Assembly (NCBI RefSeq): GCF_000430885.1
Contig: NZ_AUMW01000001.1
Span: 62,001-126,000, forward strand
Source of the DNA: Desulfotruncus alcoholivorax DSM 16058
Lineage (GTDB): Bacteria; Bacillota; Desulfotomaculia; Desulfotomaculales; Desulfallaceae
Direction: 5' to 3'
Length of the DNA: 64,000 nt
Of this stretch, positions 50,422 through 58,909 are shown piece after piece (positions within the stretch are counted from its first letter, which is position 1; each line of letters starts with the position of its first letter). Made by a program: the position numbers and the translations under genes. The notes beneath the pieces were generated by a model, which worked only from the letters and a program-made list of their open reading frames with translations, was not told the origin of the DNA and ran no database searches.

Positions 50422-50913
50422 TTATACCGATTTATTTAATGCCGCCCCGAAGCCTGCACCATCCTTTAATTGGCCGCTGTTGCCGTAGGTGGCGCCGGCA
50501 GCCTGGCGGAAAATCCCGAGCATCATATTGTTAAAACGCATGGCGTTGCGGGTCAACAGGTTGTTGAACTCCACCTGTTCTTTTAATTCTTCCAGGCAGC
50601 GGCGGATTTCCCGTCTTAAATACAACAGCCGGAAGGATAAGTCTTCGGGCGCCCGGGCTGCTATTTCAGTTAATTTTACGTCCGGTGACAGGTTGATCTG
50701 CTCTGCCAGCCGGACGGTGATTTCCTCCCGGTTTTGGTCCAGTTCCCTCATTTTTAAACCCAGTTGCTCCAAACCGGCCACGCATGCATTTATTGCCGCC
50801 AAATCGTTCTTGCGCAGGGCCTGGTTTTGTTTTTGGGCTTCTTTGAGTACCAGCGCCGCCAGATCATATTGCTGCTGCATGGTTTTTTCCAGGTCATAAT
50901 AAAGCCGGATCAT
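50422..50913 (-). CDS. flgN: FlgN, chaperone for FlgK/FlgL
   Basis: Helical secretion chaperone. ATG 50913 (MIRLYYDLEKTMQQQ) has GGGGAG 8 nt upstream, preferred over 50931; 163 aa. Coiled-coil ALVLKEAQKQNQALRKNDL and LGLKMRELDQNREEITVRL match the FlgN fold, followed by a short Gly/Ala tail. Position between flgM and flgK is standard. Confidence 0.91.
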   Translation of the reverse strand: MIRLYYDLEKTMQQQYDLAALVLKEAQKQNQALRKNDLAAINACVAGLEQLGLKMRELDQNREEITVRLAEQINLSPDVKLTEIAARAPEDLSFRLLYLRREIRRCLEELKEQVEFNNLLTRNAMRFNNMMLGIFRQAAGATYGNSGQLKDGAGFGAALNKSV

Positions 50914-50931
50914 GTCAGTTTCTCCCCGCAT

Positions 50932-51213
50932 CTAAATTTGGGTTCTTTCCCGGATCAGTCCCTCTGCTATTTTTTCCGCAGACGGCCGGTAGGTGCCGTC
51001 TTTTAGTTGTGCTTTGAGTTCATCAACCCTGTCCTGCCTGACACCGGGCATATCCCTCAATTTGGCCCGGTAGTTGATAATCTCCTGGGCCCTGGTGGAT
51101 ATTTCCGCCCGGTCGTGTTCCGGGTTGATCTGTTTTTTTGCTGCGGTATTATTTTTTTTGTTTTGTGCTTTATAGGCGTCTATTAGGTTGCGATCAACAG
51201 AATTAATCTTCAT
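50932..51213 (-). CDS. flgM: FlgM, anti-sigma-D factor
   Basis: Binds and holds SigD until it is exported through the finished hook. From ATG 51213 (MKINSVDRNLIDAYKAQ) 93 aa. The C-terminal SigD-binding helices show AEISTRAQEIINYRAKLRD-type and VDELKAQLKDGTYRPSAEKIAEGLI. It is the first gene of the flgM-flgN-flgK-flgL-orf-fliW-csrA operon and is transcribed from a SigD promoter. Confidence 0.93.
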   Translation of the reverse strand: MKINSVDRNLIDAYKAQNKKNNTAAKKQINPEHDRAEISTRAQEIINYRAKLRDMPGVRQDRVDELKAQLKDGTYRPSAEKIAEGLIRERTQI

Positions 51214-51253
51214 GGCGACCACCGCCTTGTTGCTTTTCTATTCTATATAGGTA

Positions 51254-51281
51254 GTATCGGCTGTTATGATGAATAACTTTA
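51254..51281 (-). promoter_or_regulatory. SigD promoter of the flgM operon
   Basis: TAAA (51278-51281) and GCCGATAC (51254-51261), spacer 16 nt, on the minus strand. This is the best SigD match in the window: 11 of 12 consensus positions. It lies 40 nt before the flgM ATG. Confidence 0.9.
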
Positions 51282-51327
51282 GTGGATTTTTATTTAATCT
51301 GTTGGGTATTTATGATGGGAATCATGC

Positions 51328-51349
51328 GGGCGGACAGGGTCGCCCGCCC
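51328..51349. repeat. Dispersed palindromic element, short copy C
   Basis: GGGCGGAC-AGGGTC-GCCCGCCC in the gap between cheB and flgM: the hairpin part of the family at 2692 and 61721, without the following 70 nt. The remaining gap (51282-51395) shows no gene. It could also end the cheB message. Confidence 0.7.
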
Positions 51350-51395
51350 CTACATACAATGAGATGCCGCGCTGCGCTCAATAACAGCAACTGGA

Positions 51396-52478
51396 TTATA
51401 CCAGTCTGATTATTTCGGCGGCTATTTGGTGCAGGGGGAGAATTTTTTCGGCGGCGTCCAGCTCGGCCGCGGCCCTGGGCATGCCGTACACCACACAGGT
51501 GCTCTCGTCCTGGGCGATGGTGCGCCCGCCGCGCCGGCGTATAGCCAGCATGCCCCGGGCCCCGTCCCGGCCCATTCCTGTGAGCAATACGGCCAGGGTG
51601 TTATTCCCTACCACCTCGGCGGCGGAGTTCATTACCACATCCACGGACGGGCGGAAGCCTCCCGGGGGAACCGGCTTGTTGCCTTTATCCAGCGCTACGC
51701 TGAGCCGGTCGCCGTATTTGCGCAAATACAAGTCGTAGCCGGCCGGTGCCACCAGCACCCGGCCAGGCATAACCCTGTCTCCGTGCCCGGCGTGCTTTAC
51801 TTCCATTTTGCACTTGCGGTTTAAGTGTTCCGACATGGGGCCGCTGAAGCCCACAGGGATATGTTGGACAACTATTACCCCGCAGGGAAAATTGGCAGGC
51901 AGAGAAGGCAGTAAAGTTTGCAGGGCGGCGGGACCGCCGGTGGACGAGCCGATCACCACCAGCTCTATTTTGGAGGAAGCAATTTTATCATCGGTATCGA
52001 AAATAGTTGCCCCGGTTTTTGGTTTGGGTTTGTAATCGCTGACCCGGCTTTCAGCCGGGTCAGCCTGGCACCTGCCAATTGACGCCCGCCTGGCCACCCT
52101 GATTTTCCTGGTCAAGTCGGCGGCCATTTTTTCCGCATCGCCGGCTTTGGTTGGTTTGGGCACAAAATCCACCGCGCCGGCAGCCAGCGCCTCCATGGTC
52201 ACACTTGTTCCTTCCATGGTGTAGGCGCTTAACATAATCACCGGCACAGGGCACTGCTGCATCAGTCTTTTGACGGTTTCCACACCGTTCAAGCCGGGCA
52301 TCTCAACATCCATGGTCACCACGTCGGGCCGGTGCAGCTTGACCTTTCTGATCGCATCTTCACCGTCGACGGCAGTATCCACCACCTGGATGTCGGACTG
52401 CATTTCCAGCATGCGGGTGACGATACGGCGCATCAGCGCCGAATCATCAACCACCAGTACTTTAATTTGACGCAGCAT
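51396..52478 (-). CDS. cheB: CheB, receptor methylesterase/deamidase
   Basis: 360 aa from ATG 52478 (MLRQIKVLVVDDSALMRR), with GAGGAGG 9 nt upstream, overlapping cheA by 17 nt; the frame is open further upstream but inside cheA. Receiver domain 1-120 with phospho-acceptor D57 (VTMDVEMPGLNG), a linker, and the esterase with the triad in GSSTGGPAALQTLL (Ser), VVQHIPVGFSGPM (His) and LTGMGRDGARGM (Asp). Confidence 0.96.
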   Translation of the reverse strand: MLRQIKVLVVDDSALMRRIVTRMLEMQSDIQVVDTAVDGEDAIRKVKLHRPDVVTMDVEMPGLNGVETVKRLMQQCPVPVIMLSAYTMEGTSVTMEALAAGAVDFVPKPTKAGDAEKMAADLTRKIRVARRASIGRCQADPAESRVSDYKPKPKTGATIFDTDDKIASSKIELVVIGSSTGGPAALQTLLPSLPANFPCGVIVVQHIPVGFSGPMSEHLNRKCKMEVKHAGHGDRVMPGRVLVAPAGYDLYLRKYGDRLSVALDKGNKPVPPGGFRPSVDVVMNSAAEVVGNNTLAVLLTGMGRDGARGMLAIRRRGGRTIAQDESTCVVYGMPRAAAELDAAEKILPLHQIAAEIIRLV

Positions 52479-54633
52479 ATGCGATAGCCTCCTCGGCCCC
52501 GGCATGGCGCAACAAGCCCCGGACATCCACAATCAGCGAAACTTTGCCGTCACCCAGAATGGCCGCCCCGGAAAGCCCTTCCACTTGGCCCAGATAGCCT
52601 CCCAGGGATTTAATCACTATTTCCTGTTCCCCGATCAGTTTATCCACTACAACACCGAGCTTTCTCTGGCCGCTTCCCACGATAACCACATATATTTTCC
52701 GGTCGTTTTCACCGCCGGAAGCATGATTGAAAATATCGCCCAGCCGCTTTAACTGGTATACCTGGCCGCGCACCACGATAACTTCGGAGTGCCGGATGTT
52801 TTTAATATCCTTGCTGTTGACGTTTAAAGTTTCCACCACATAAGTCAGCGGGAAGGCGTAGGCCCTGCCGCCGCTTTCCACCATCAAGGCCCGGATAATC
52901 GCCAGGGTCAGCGGTAGTTTAATGGCAAAAACTGTGCCCTTACCGGGGTTGGTGCTGTATTCCACTGTGCCATTGATATTTTCGATCTGGGTGCGGACGA
53001 TATCCATCCCGACGCCCCGGCCGGAAATATCACTCACCTTTTTTTCATCCACTGTGGAAAAACCGGGCATGAAAATCAGGTCCATGGCCTCACGGTCGCT
53101 CATCCTATCGTATTGCTCCCTGGTAATGATCCCGTTTTGCAGTGCTTTGGATTTAAGCTTTTCCACATTGATGCCCTGACCGTCGTCTTCCACGGTGATC
53201 ACGATGTGGCTTTCCACATAGGAAGCTTTTAACTGCAGCAAACCACGCACCGGCTTACCTCTTTTCAAACGTTCAGCCGGTTCCTCTATCCCGTGGTCGA
53301 TGGAATTCCTTAACAGGTGGATTAACGGGTCGCCAATAACCTCAATGACATTGCGGTCCAGTTCTGTTTCTTTACCTTCAATAATGAACTCCACTTCTTT
53401 GCCCAATTTGTGGGCGATATCGCGGACCATCCTGGGAAAACGGTTGAAAACCTGGGCCACGGGCAGCATCCTTGCTTTCATTATTTCATGCTGCAGGTCG
53501 GTGGTTACCTGCCCCAAGTGGGTGGATATGTCCGAAATGTCGTCAACCAGATCACCGGTGCCGTATTTACTTTCGAACACGTCCACGAAACGGTCCAAAC
53601 GGGTGCGGTCGATGACCAGTTCTCCCACCAGGTTCATCAGTGTATCCAGCTTTTCAACGTCGACCCGGACTGTTTTAATGGTTTTCTTTTCAGCCGTTTC
53701 AGCATTACCGTTCTGCGACTTATCCGGTACGGCGGGCCGGTTGGCCGATTGCAAACCGGCTTCGCCGGTCTTCAGCGCAGACTGTTGTTCAAAATGGTCT
53801 TCCTCTTTTAGGGCAACGCCGCTTTCAATGGGTTTTAAAAATACGTCTTTTATTTCAGCAACCGAAAGGGCCATATTTTTAATCTGGTCGGGATCGGACT
53901 GGCTGATTATGATTAAGTCAATACTATTATCGAAATGCCCGTTCTGAATATCTTCGGCCGGAGGCATGGTTTTGATGATTTCCCCGGCCTGCTCCAGGGT
54001 TTCAAATAATAAAAAGGCCCGGACTTCCTTCATCTGGCAGTCGTCTTCAAAAATAACCTTCAAACCATAACCCCTGAAACCACGCAACTCGGCTTCAGCG
54101 ACCACATCTTCGACCACGCTGTCTATTTCAATATCCAATTTAGCAGGTTCAACTGTTGCAACAGTTGCAATCCCTTTTGGGACATTGGTTTCAGGATCGT
54201 GATGAACGGGAACAGAAGCCGTGTTGCCCGCTGCAGTTGCCGCTATCTGGTCGTTACCGGCCAGGGTCAGTTTTAATTTTTCCAACACCGGCCCGATATC
54301 GGTATGTTTTACGTTACCGCCGACTATTTCTTCTTTTAATCCCGTTAATGTATCCATGGCCTCAAATAAAATATCAACCAACTCACCTGTTATTTTAAGA
54401 CGGTCGTGGCGAATTTCATCAAAAAGGCTTTCAATGTTATGGGTCAATTCCGTCATTTTATCATAACCCATTACGGCTGATGATCCTTTGATGGTGTGAG
54501 CGGCCCGAAAGATTTCCTGAATTACCTCCGGCGTAACCTGCTGCTGCTCCAGTAACAAAATGTTGTCGTTAATAATCTGAAGTTTCTCTTCCAATTCTTC
54601 CTGGAAAATTGCAATTTCAGCATCGCTGAACAT
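52462..54633 (-). CDS. cheA: CheA, chemotaxis histidine kinase
   Basis: 723-aa kinase with all five domains: Hpt P1 (AAHTIKGSSAVMGY, phospho-His H46), a CheY/CheB-binding P2 region, dimerisation, HATPase (LIHLLRNSIDHGIEEPAERL, DDGQGINVEKL, SGRGVGMDIVRTQI) and the CheW-like P5 at the C-terminus (YVVIVGSGQRKLGVVVDKLIGEQEIVIK). P2 is unusually long, with a repeated ferredoxin-like half (KVIFEDDCQMKEVRAFLLF). No cheY is in the window, so its response regulator is elsewhere. Confidence 0.97.
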   Translation of the reverse strand: MFSDAEIAIFQEELEEKLQIINDNILLLEQQQVTPEVIQEIFRAAHTIKGSSAVMGYDKMTELTHNIESLFDEIRHDRLKITGELVDILFEAMDTLTGLKEEIVGGNVKHTDIGPVLEKLKLTLAGNDQIAATAAGNTASVPVHHDPETNVPKGIATVATVEPAKLDIEIDSVVEDVVAEAELRGFRGYGLKVIFEDDCQMKEVRAFLLFETLEQAGEIIKTMPPAEDIQNGHFDNSIDLIIISQSDPDQIKNMALSVAEIKDVFLKPIESGVALKEEDHFEQQSALKTGEAGLQSANRPAVPDKSQNGNAETAEKKTIKTVRVDVEKLDTLMNLVGELVIDRTRLDRFVDVFESKYGTGDLVDDISDISTHLGQVTTDLQHEIMKARMLPVAQVFNRFPRMVRDIAHKLGKEVEFIIEGKETELDRNVIEVIGDPLIHLLRNSIDHGIEEPAERLKRGKPVRGLLQLKASYVESHIVITVEDDGQGINVEKLKSKALQNGIITREQYDRMSDREAMDLIFMPGFSTVDEKKVSDISGRGVGMDIVRTQIENINGTVEYSTNPGKGTVFAIKLPLTLAIIRALMVESGGRAYAFPLTYVVETLNVNSKDIKNIRHSEVIVVRGQVYQLKRLGDIFNHASGGENDRKIYVVIVGSGQRKLGVVVDKLIGEQEIVIKSLGGYLGQVEGLSGAAILGDGKVSLIVDVRGLLRHAGAEEAIAYAASN

Positions 54634-54687
54634 AATTTCACCTCCAGTTGTTTTTAGAGGGCTAATTTGCCGCGCCGTTCACTCCTT

Positions 54688-55152
54688 TCAACGACAGGCT
54701 TCCATTAAATCCTGCACGGACACCAGTTTATCAAGTTGAATAAGCACGATCAGGTCTTCTCCGTCCAAAATGATTCCCCGGATGTAATCCTGGCCGGCGC
54801 TTACTGCGGCCGGCGCCGGTTTGATGGCTTCCTGACTGATTTTGCGCACTTCATACACCGCGTCAACGATGATACCAAATTTCGACTCGCCTGTTTCGGC
54901 AATTACCACCCGGCTGTTTTCGTTCCAACCTTCGGCATTGATATTAAAAAGGCTGTGTAAATTAATCACCGGAATAACCTTGCCCCTGATATTGATTATT
55001 CCTTCGACATAATTCGGTGTATTGGGAATAGGCGTTATTTTTTCCAGCCTGATTATTTCCGACACAACGGTAATATCAATACCAAATAACTGTTTGTCTA
55101 AAGAAAATACAACTACTTGCAGGTCATTCAATTCTTTAGCAAAATTACTCAA
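54688..55152 (-). CDS. cheW: CheW, receptor-kinase coupling protein
   Basis: 154-aa SH3-like adaptor: VVFSLDKQLFGIDITVVSEIIRLEKITPIPNTPNYVEGIINIRGKVIPVINLH holds the core PNYVEGIINIRGKVIPVI, then AETGESKFGIIVDAVYEV. It lies 54 nt before cheA and 18 nt after motA, so it is part of the motor-chemotaxis operon. Confidence 0.96.
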   Translation of the reverse strand: MSNFAKELNDLQVVVFSLDKQLFGIDITVVSEIIRLEKITPIPNTPNYVEGIINIRGKVIPVINLHSLFNINAEGWNENSRVVIAETGESKFGIIVDAVYEVRKISQEAIKPAPAAVSAGQDYIRGIILDGEDLIVLIQLDKLVSVQDLMEACR

Positions 55153-55170
55153 GGAAATTCCTCCCGTTTT

Positions 55171-55953
55171 TTATTCTTCCTCCTCCACCTCTTCCCTGGT
55201 AGTACGATTGGCCGGGTTGAGGTAGGCAACCAGGCGTTCTCTGATCAAAACAGGGTTATAGCCGGATTGCAAAGATATAATCCCTTCCATCATTAATTGC
55301 TTTAAAAGTATTTCCTTTTGGCTGATGTTGGATAATTTTGACGCCAGGGGCAGCCAGAGTATGTTGGCGCTGCTGATGCCATAAAGGGTAGCCATAAAAG
55401 CCACCGCGATGGAAGGGCCCAGTGCCTCCGGGGTTGTAATATTACCCAGCACGTGGACAAGCCCCATAACAGTTCCGATAATGCCCATGGTGGGGGCATA
55501 TCCCCCGGCAGCCTCAAATATACTGCTGCCGGTATGATGCCTTTCCTCAATGGAATAAATTTCAACCTCCAGAATATTCTTGACCAATTCCGGGTCAGTG
55601 CCGTCAATAACCAATTGAATACCTTTCCTTAGGAATTGATCCTCAATTTCCGGCAGGCGGTTTTCCAGGTATAATAAGCCTTCCCTCCTTGCTTCTTCCG
55701 CCATGCCCACAATATCTTCAATGACCTTGGCGGTGTCGTAAGGCGTATGTCGAAGCGCTTTTATAAACAATTTGGGCACCACTTTTAAGTCCTGCGGGGT
55801 ATAACTGATCACAGTTGCTCCGATGGTGCCGCCAAACACAATTAACGCCGCACTGCCCACCAGCAGCGCACCGGCCTCCCCCCCCTCCCATAGGAAACCG
55901 GCCAGCAACGAGCCCAAACCTACAATAAACCCCAGTATGGTTGCAAAATCCAT
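55171..55953 (-). CDS. motA: MotA, stator proton channel subunit
   Basis: 260-aa stator protein with four spans (about 3-22, 30-50, 155-175, 185-205). The long cytoplasmic loop carries the FliG-contact charges (EARREGLLYLENRLPEIEDQFLRKG), and span 3 has YAPTMGIIGTVMGLVHVLGNI, with the conserved Pro of span 4 region LGPSIAVAFMATLYGI. Oddly it lies downstream of motB, separated by 210 nt with a repeat. A Glu-rich end (REEVEEEE) is unusual. Confidence 0.94.
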   Translation of the reverse strand: MDFATILGFIVGLGSLLAGFLWEGGEAGALLVGSAALIVFGGTIGATVISYTPQDLKVVPKLFIKALRHTPYDTAKVIEDIVGMAEEARREGLLYLENRLPEIEDQFLRKGIQLVIDGTDPELVKNILEVEIYSIEERHHTGSSIFEAAGGYAPTMGIIGTVMGLVHVLGNITTPEALGPSIAVAFMATLYGISSANILWLPLASKLSNISQKEILLKQLMMEGIISLQSGYNPVLIRERLVAYLNPANRTTREEVEEEE

Positions 55954-56010
55954 TTACTGATCATCCTTTATATGTATTTTTTGTTACTATTAAGGCGGTT
56001 GGAATCAGTA

Positions 56011-56142
56011 GTAATTCAGGAGTCAGTATTCAGCAGTCAGAATTCAGAATGTCCCCCCAATATGCTCTCAGTAATTTACCAACATCCGATAATCGCCGGC
56101 TCACTTGTTTAGACTTCTGACTACCGACTCCTGAGCAGTAGC
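56011..56142. repeat. Inverted-repeat element between motB and motA
   Basis: Left arm around CAGGAGTCAGTATTCAGCAG (56018-56037) is mirrored by CTGACTACCGACTCCTG near 56117-56133; about 75 nt lie between. The same CAGGAGTCAGTAATTC unit is repeated at 61830-61875. A MITE-like, non-coding element. No SigD or sigma-A promoter toward motA is evident in this 210-nt gap. Confidence 0.7.
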
Positions 56143-56163
56143 TATATTTTTACACTTTTAAAT

Positions 56164-56946
56164 CTATAAGTCGCCCTCGGGCGTGTTACCCATTCCTTGT
56201 TCATTGCCTTTACCGGCAGACTGAGGTTCGGCGCCGGCAAATTTGCTTCTCAAAATCACCAGATTGACCCTCCTGTTCAGATGGCGGTTTTCTTCGGTGG
56301 TATTGGGGACACGGGGCCTGTATTCACCATAGGCGGCTGCAGACAACTTTTGGGGTGAAAAGTCATGGACCGTGATCAGTTCCCGCACGACATTGGTAGC
56401 CCTGGCCGCAGACAGCTCCCAGTTGGAAGGGAACTTGGCCGTCCTGATGGGCAAATTATCCGTATGGCCCTCAACGCGAATATAATTGGGCGTACTCATT
56501 AAAATCGGAGCCACTTTATCCAGTAATGTCCTTGCCTGAGGGGTGAGTTGATCGGAGCCCAGTTCAAACAGCACGTCATCTTGAAAACTCAGTACTATGC
56601 CCCTCTCCTCCGTGGTAACTGAAACTTTGGCATTGAGCCCGTTTTCATTAATGTAATTTTCCAGTTTATTCTTCAATTGATCAAGTTGCGTTTTTTCTAT
56701 TTCGTCCTGAACTTGATTCGCCGGGCTGCCCGGTATAACAGACGGGCCGGGGCTTTCCAACACCATGCCGCCGGCGCCGAAAACCGCAGCCAGGGATTCA
56801 GCCAGAGTTTTAAACCTGGCCACGTCAACTTTGCTCAAAGAATACATTACAACAAAAAAAATCATCAATAAGGTAATCATGTCCGAATAAGTAATCAGCC
56901 AGCGTTCATGATTAGCCTTGCTTTGCCTGCCCCTCCGCCTCTGCAT
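56164..56946 (-). CDS. motB: MotB, stator subunit with OmpA-like domain
   Basis: 260-aa stator. N-terminal SKANHERWLITYSDMITLLMIFFVVMYSLS with the ion-binding Asp in TYSDMITLL (near residue 22), one span, and a peptidoglycan-binding OmpA domain (IRVEGHTDNLPI, SNWELSAARATNVVRELI). Asp-Met-Ile-Thr-Leu resembles the proton type. It follows fapA by 25 nt and precedes motA, the reverse of the usual order. Confidence 0.95.
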   Translation of the reverse strand: MQRRRGRQSKANHERWLITYSDMITLLMIFFVVMYSLSKVDVARFKTLAESLAAVFGAGGMVLESPGPSVIPGSPANQVQDEIEKTQLDQLKNKLENYINENGLNAKVSVTTEERGIVLSFQDDVLFELGSDQLTPQARTLLDKVAPILMSTPNYIRVEGHTDNLPIRTAKFPSNWELSAARATNVVRELITVHDFSPQKLSAAAYGEYRPRVPNTTEENRHLNRRVNLVILRSKFAGAEPQSAGKGNEQGMGNTPEGDL

Positions 56947-56971
56947 ATATGCTTCCTCCGGTGTGTGCTAA

Positions 56972-58462
56972 TTAATATAAAGATATTTCACCATTTTCAT
57001 CAAGCCGCGCAACGACCATGCTGTAATCTTCCCTGGCGGTAAAAACTCTTTTTCCTATTTGCAGCACCGAACCGTTGTATACCAGCTTGGCCTTGATAAT
57101 ACTTGCTTTATCAGTCTTGACCAGGGTTCTCGCGCCCATCGGCGCGCCAATTTCATCAACGATCACATCGCCCCCGGCGATGATTTCCCCACCCCTGGCC
57201 ACTCCTTTTATCTCCACCGTATTTAAAGCTATCAGCCTTGAATTGAACATTCCCTGCCCTAATAATCTAATGCTTCCCGTCGCGGCCACTTCGGAATTCC
57301 ATACACTGTTGCCGATAATGTCACAAGGAGTATCGTTCTTGGTATCTAAAAATTGAACAGCAGTTTCCAGGCTTTCTTTGATCTGATCCAGGCTGGTTAC
57401 TTCAAGCGCTTTAATCCCGCATAATTGGGAGAGAGCGTTGACGGCGTCCTCAATTACTTCCGGTAACATTTGCTTGTGTTTATTCTTTTTAACCAGCTCC
57501 AGCAAACCATTCAACTGATTTTTAATGTACGAAAACTTTTTATCTATCAGTGTCATGATAATATTGCCATATTGAGCAGTTTTATTATTTGCTCTTAACG
57601 CGGTTAAAACCTGCCTGGCTGTGTTTTCAAGTTTAAGTATGGTGTCTTTTATTTCGCCCAGCCTCTTGTGCACTTCATTTAAAAAAGCTGAAATTCCGCC
57701 GACATTTACTTTACTGGCCGTGATGATTTTCATTACTTCCAACTTGCCGCCAACATTAATGCTTGATCTGGATACAAACCCCCAAATTTTCAGATTGCCG
57801 GATACATCCACAATCATATTATCATTGACATTTCCGTTAATAATAACATCACCGTTAAAACGTATATTTCCGGATTTGAGATCAACGTCCCCTTCGTGCT
57901 GGTAAACTGCTTCAACACCCACAGTGACGTTCCTGCCCGCCTTTTTTACCCAGGGCCTCCCGCTGGCTGTGCTGATAACAGAATTTCCATCACCGGAGAT
58001 TTTGGCATTTTTACCGGCTCTCAACGTCAAATCAAAAACTTTGCGGGCAGGTATGGCCTGACCCGTTACGGTTATTCCATCTTCACCCTTGACCATTGGA
58101 TGATATACGGCCAGCTCTGTTTCCGGTTTTACCGACGGCACATTGAAAATTTCTCTGAAATCAATGTTTTTTTCGTCTGACAAGGAGGCTTTTGGTTCCT
58201 TGGACACCCCGGTATTAAAAAGGTACTCCACGTAGCCGTCCCGGCCTTCCCTGGGAGGGGTGCCGCTGGCAATTAAATATGAACCGGGCTGGGGATCAAT
58301 AGTGATTTTTTTTAACATATCCTGGTCAATACCGTATTTAATCCCTTTTTCATTAAGCAACTGTTTAATTGCTCTCTGATCCAAGTCTTCCTTTTCCCTT
58401 ATTGTCATCAAGGCTTTTAGCTTGTCTTCTGTAATTACCAGGGTTATATTATTATTTTCCAA
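56972..58462 (-). CDS. fapA: FapA/DUF342 polymerising protein
   Basis: 496-aa protein of the DUF342 (FapA) family. TTG 58462 is the start with GGGGTGG 5 nt upstream. The right-handed beta-helix repeats (SGNIRFNGDVIINGNVNDN, VDVSGNLKIWGFVSRSSINVGGKLEVMKII, core GGKLEVMKII) and a helical hairpin (residues about 290-390) with LNEVHKRLGEIKDTILKLENTARQ are typical. FapA homologues assemble scaffolds and help place or start flagella in some bacteria. It begins the motor-chemotaxis operon. Confidence 0.88.
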   Translation of the reverse strand: MENNNITLVITEDKLKALMTIREKEDLDQRAIKQLLNEKGIKYGIDQDMLKKITIDPQPGSYLIASGTPPREGRDGYVEYLFNTGVSKEPKASLSDEKNIDFREIFNVPSVKPETELAVYHPMVKGEDGITVTGQAIPARKVFDLTLRAGKNAKISGDGNSVISTASGRPWVKKAGRNVTVGVEAVYQHEGDVDLKSGNIRFNGDVIINGNVNDNMIVDVSGNLKIWGFVSRSSINVGGKLEVMKIITASKVNVGGISAFLNEVHKRLGEIKDTILKLENTARQVLTALRANNKTAQYGNIIMTLIDKKFSYIKNQLNGLLELVKKNKHKQMLPEVIEDAVNALSQLCGIKALEVTSLDQIKESLETAVQFLDTKNDTPCDIIGNSVWNSEVAATGSIRLLGQGMFNSRLIALNTVEIKGVARGGEIIAGGDVIVDEIGAPMGARTLVKTDKASIIKAKLVYNGSVLQIGKRVFTAREDYSMVVARLDENGEISLY

Positions 58463-58583
58463 TTTACCACCCCGTAATATTTACCCAAACACATAAAATA
58501 CTATTTTTTTCTACATATAGTTTTAATATCCTTCAGTCCGGTTAAAGTTTGGACATAATACTTAAAAAATCGCCCTATATCTA

Positions 58584-58610
58584 GATTCGGTTATTTTTTT
58601 CTTTCCTTTA
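58584..58610 (-). promoter_or_regulatory. Probable SigD promoter of the fapA-motB-motA-cheWAB operon
   Basis: TAAA (58607-58610) and ACCGAATC (58584-58591), spacer 15 nt, minus strand, about 120 nt before fapA. Only CCGA of the -10 is conserved, so it is weaker than the fliD, flagellin and flgM promoters. Confidence 0.6.
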
Positions 58611-58636
58611 GCTTGTACCACATCCATCTCAATTTA

Positions 58637-58801
58637 TTACATTATTAAGGTGCTGGAATGAGGCACCGGCCTGAATTGTTCGCAGATTGCTTTTTCCGCG
58701 CTGTCCCTGTTACAGCCCAGTTTCATTGATACCTTCGGCGCATTGCATTTCATGTTATAATTAAACCGGCATTCTTCCATAAAACAGTTTATTTTATTCA
58801 T
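58637..58801 (-). CDS. DUF1540-type cysteine-rich mini-protein
   Basis: 54-aa protein on the minus strand from ATG 58801 (GGTGATG about 5 nt upstream) to TAA. It reads MNKINCFMEECRFNYNMKCN, then APKVSMKLGCNR and AICEQF, with five cysteines at 6, 11, 19, 30 and 40 in the C-x4-C-x7-C...C...C pattern of DUF1540, a family of small clostridial proteins likely to bind metal. A typical second-last T-x-C-x-F block is here A-I-C-E-Q-F. It ends 27 nt before the fapA promoter and is not obviously coupled. Function unknown. Confidence 0.72.
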   Translation of the reverse strand: MNKINCFMEECRFNYNMKCNAPKVSMKLGCNRDSAEKAICEQFRPVPHSSTLIM

Positions 58802-58909
58802 TATTCATCACCACGCTTAATGGTTTATGTGCTGCAATTGCCGGATATTCAACAGGTATTATTTAATATTATCTTTATTTAAAATTTTATACAGCAACGA
58901 AAGGATTGA

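Noticed and set aside
53300-53947. 215-codon plus-strand open frame opposite cheA
   Set aside because: Serine-rich shadow of the CheA coding strand; no motif, no promoter.
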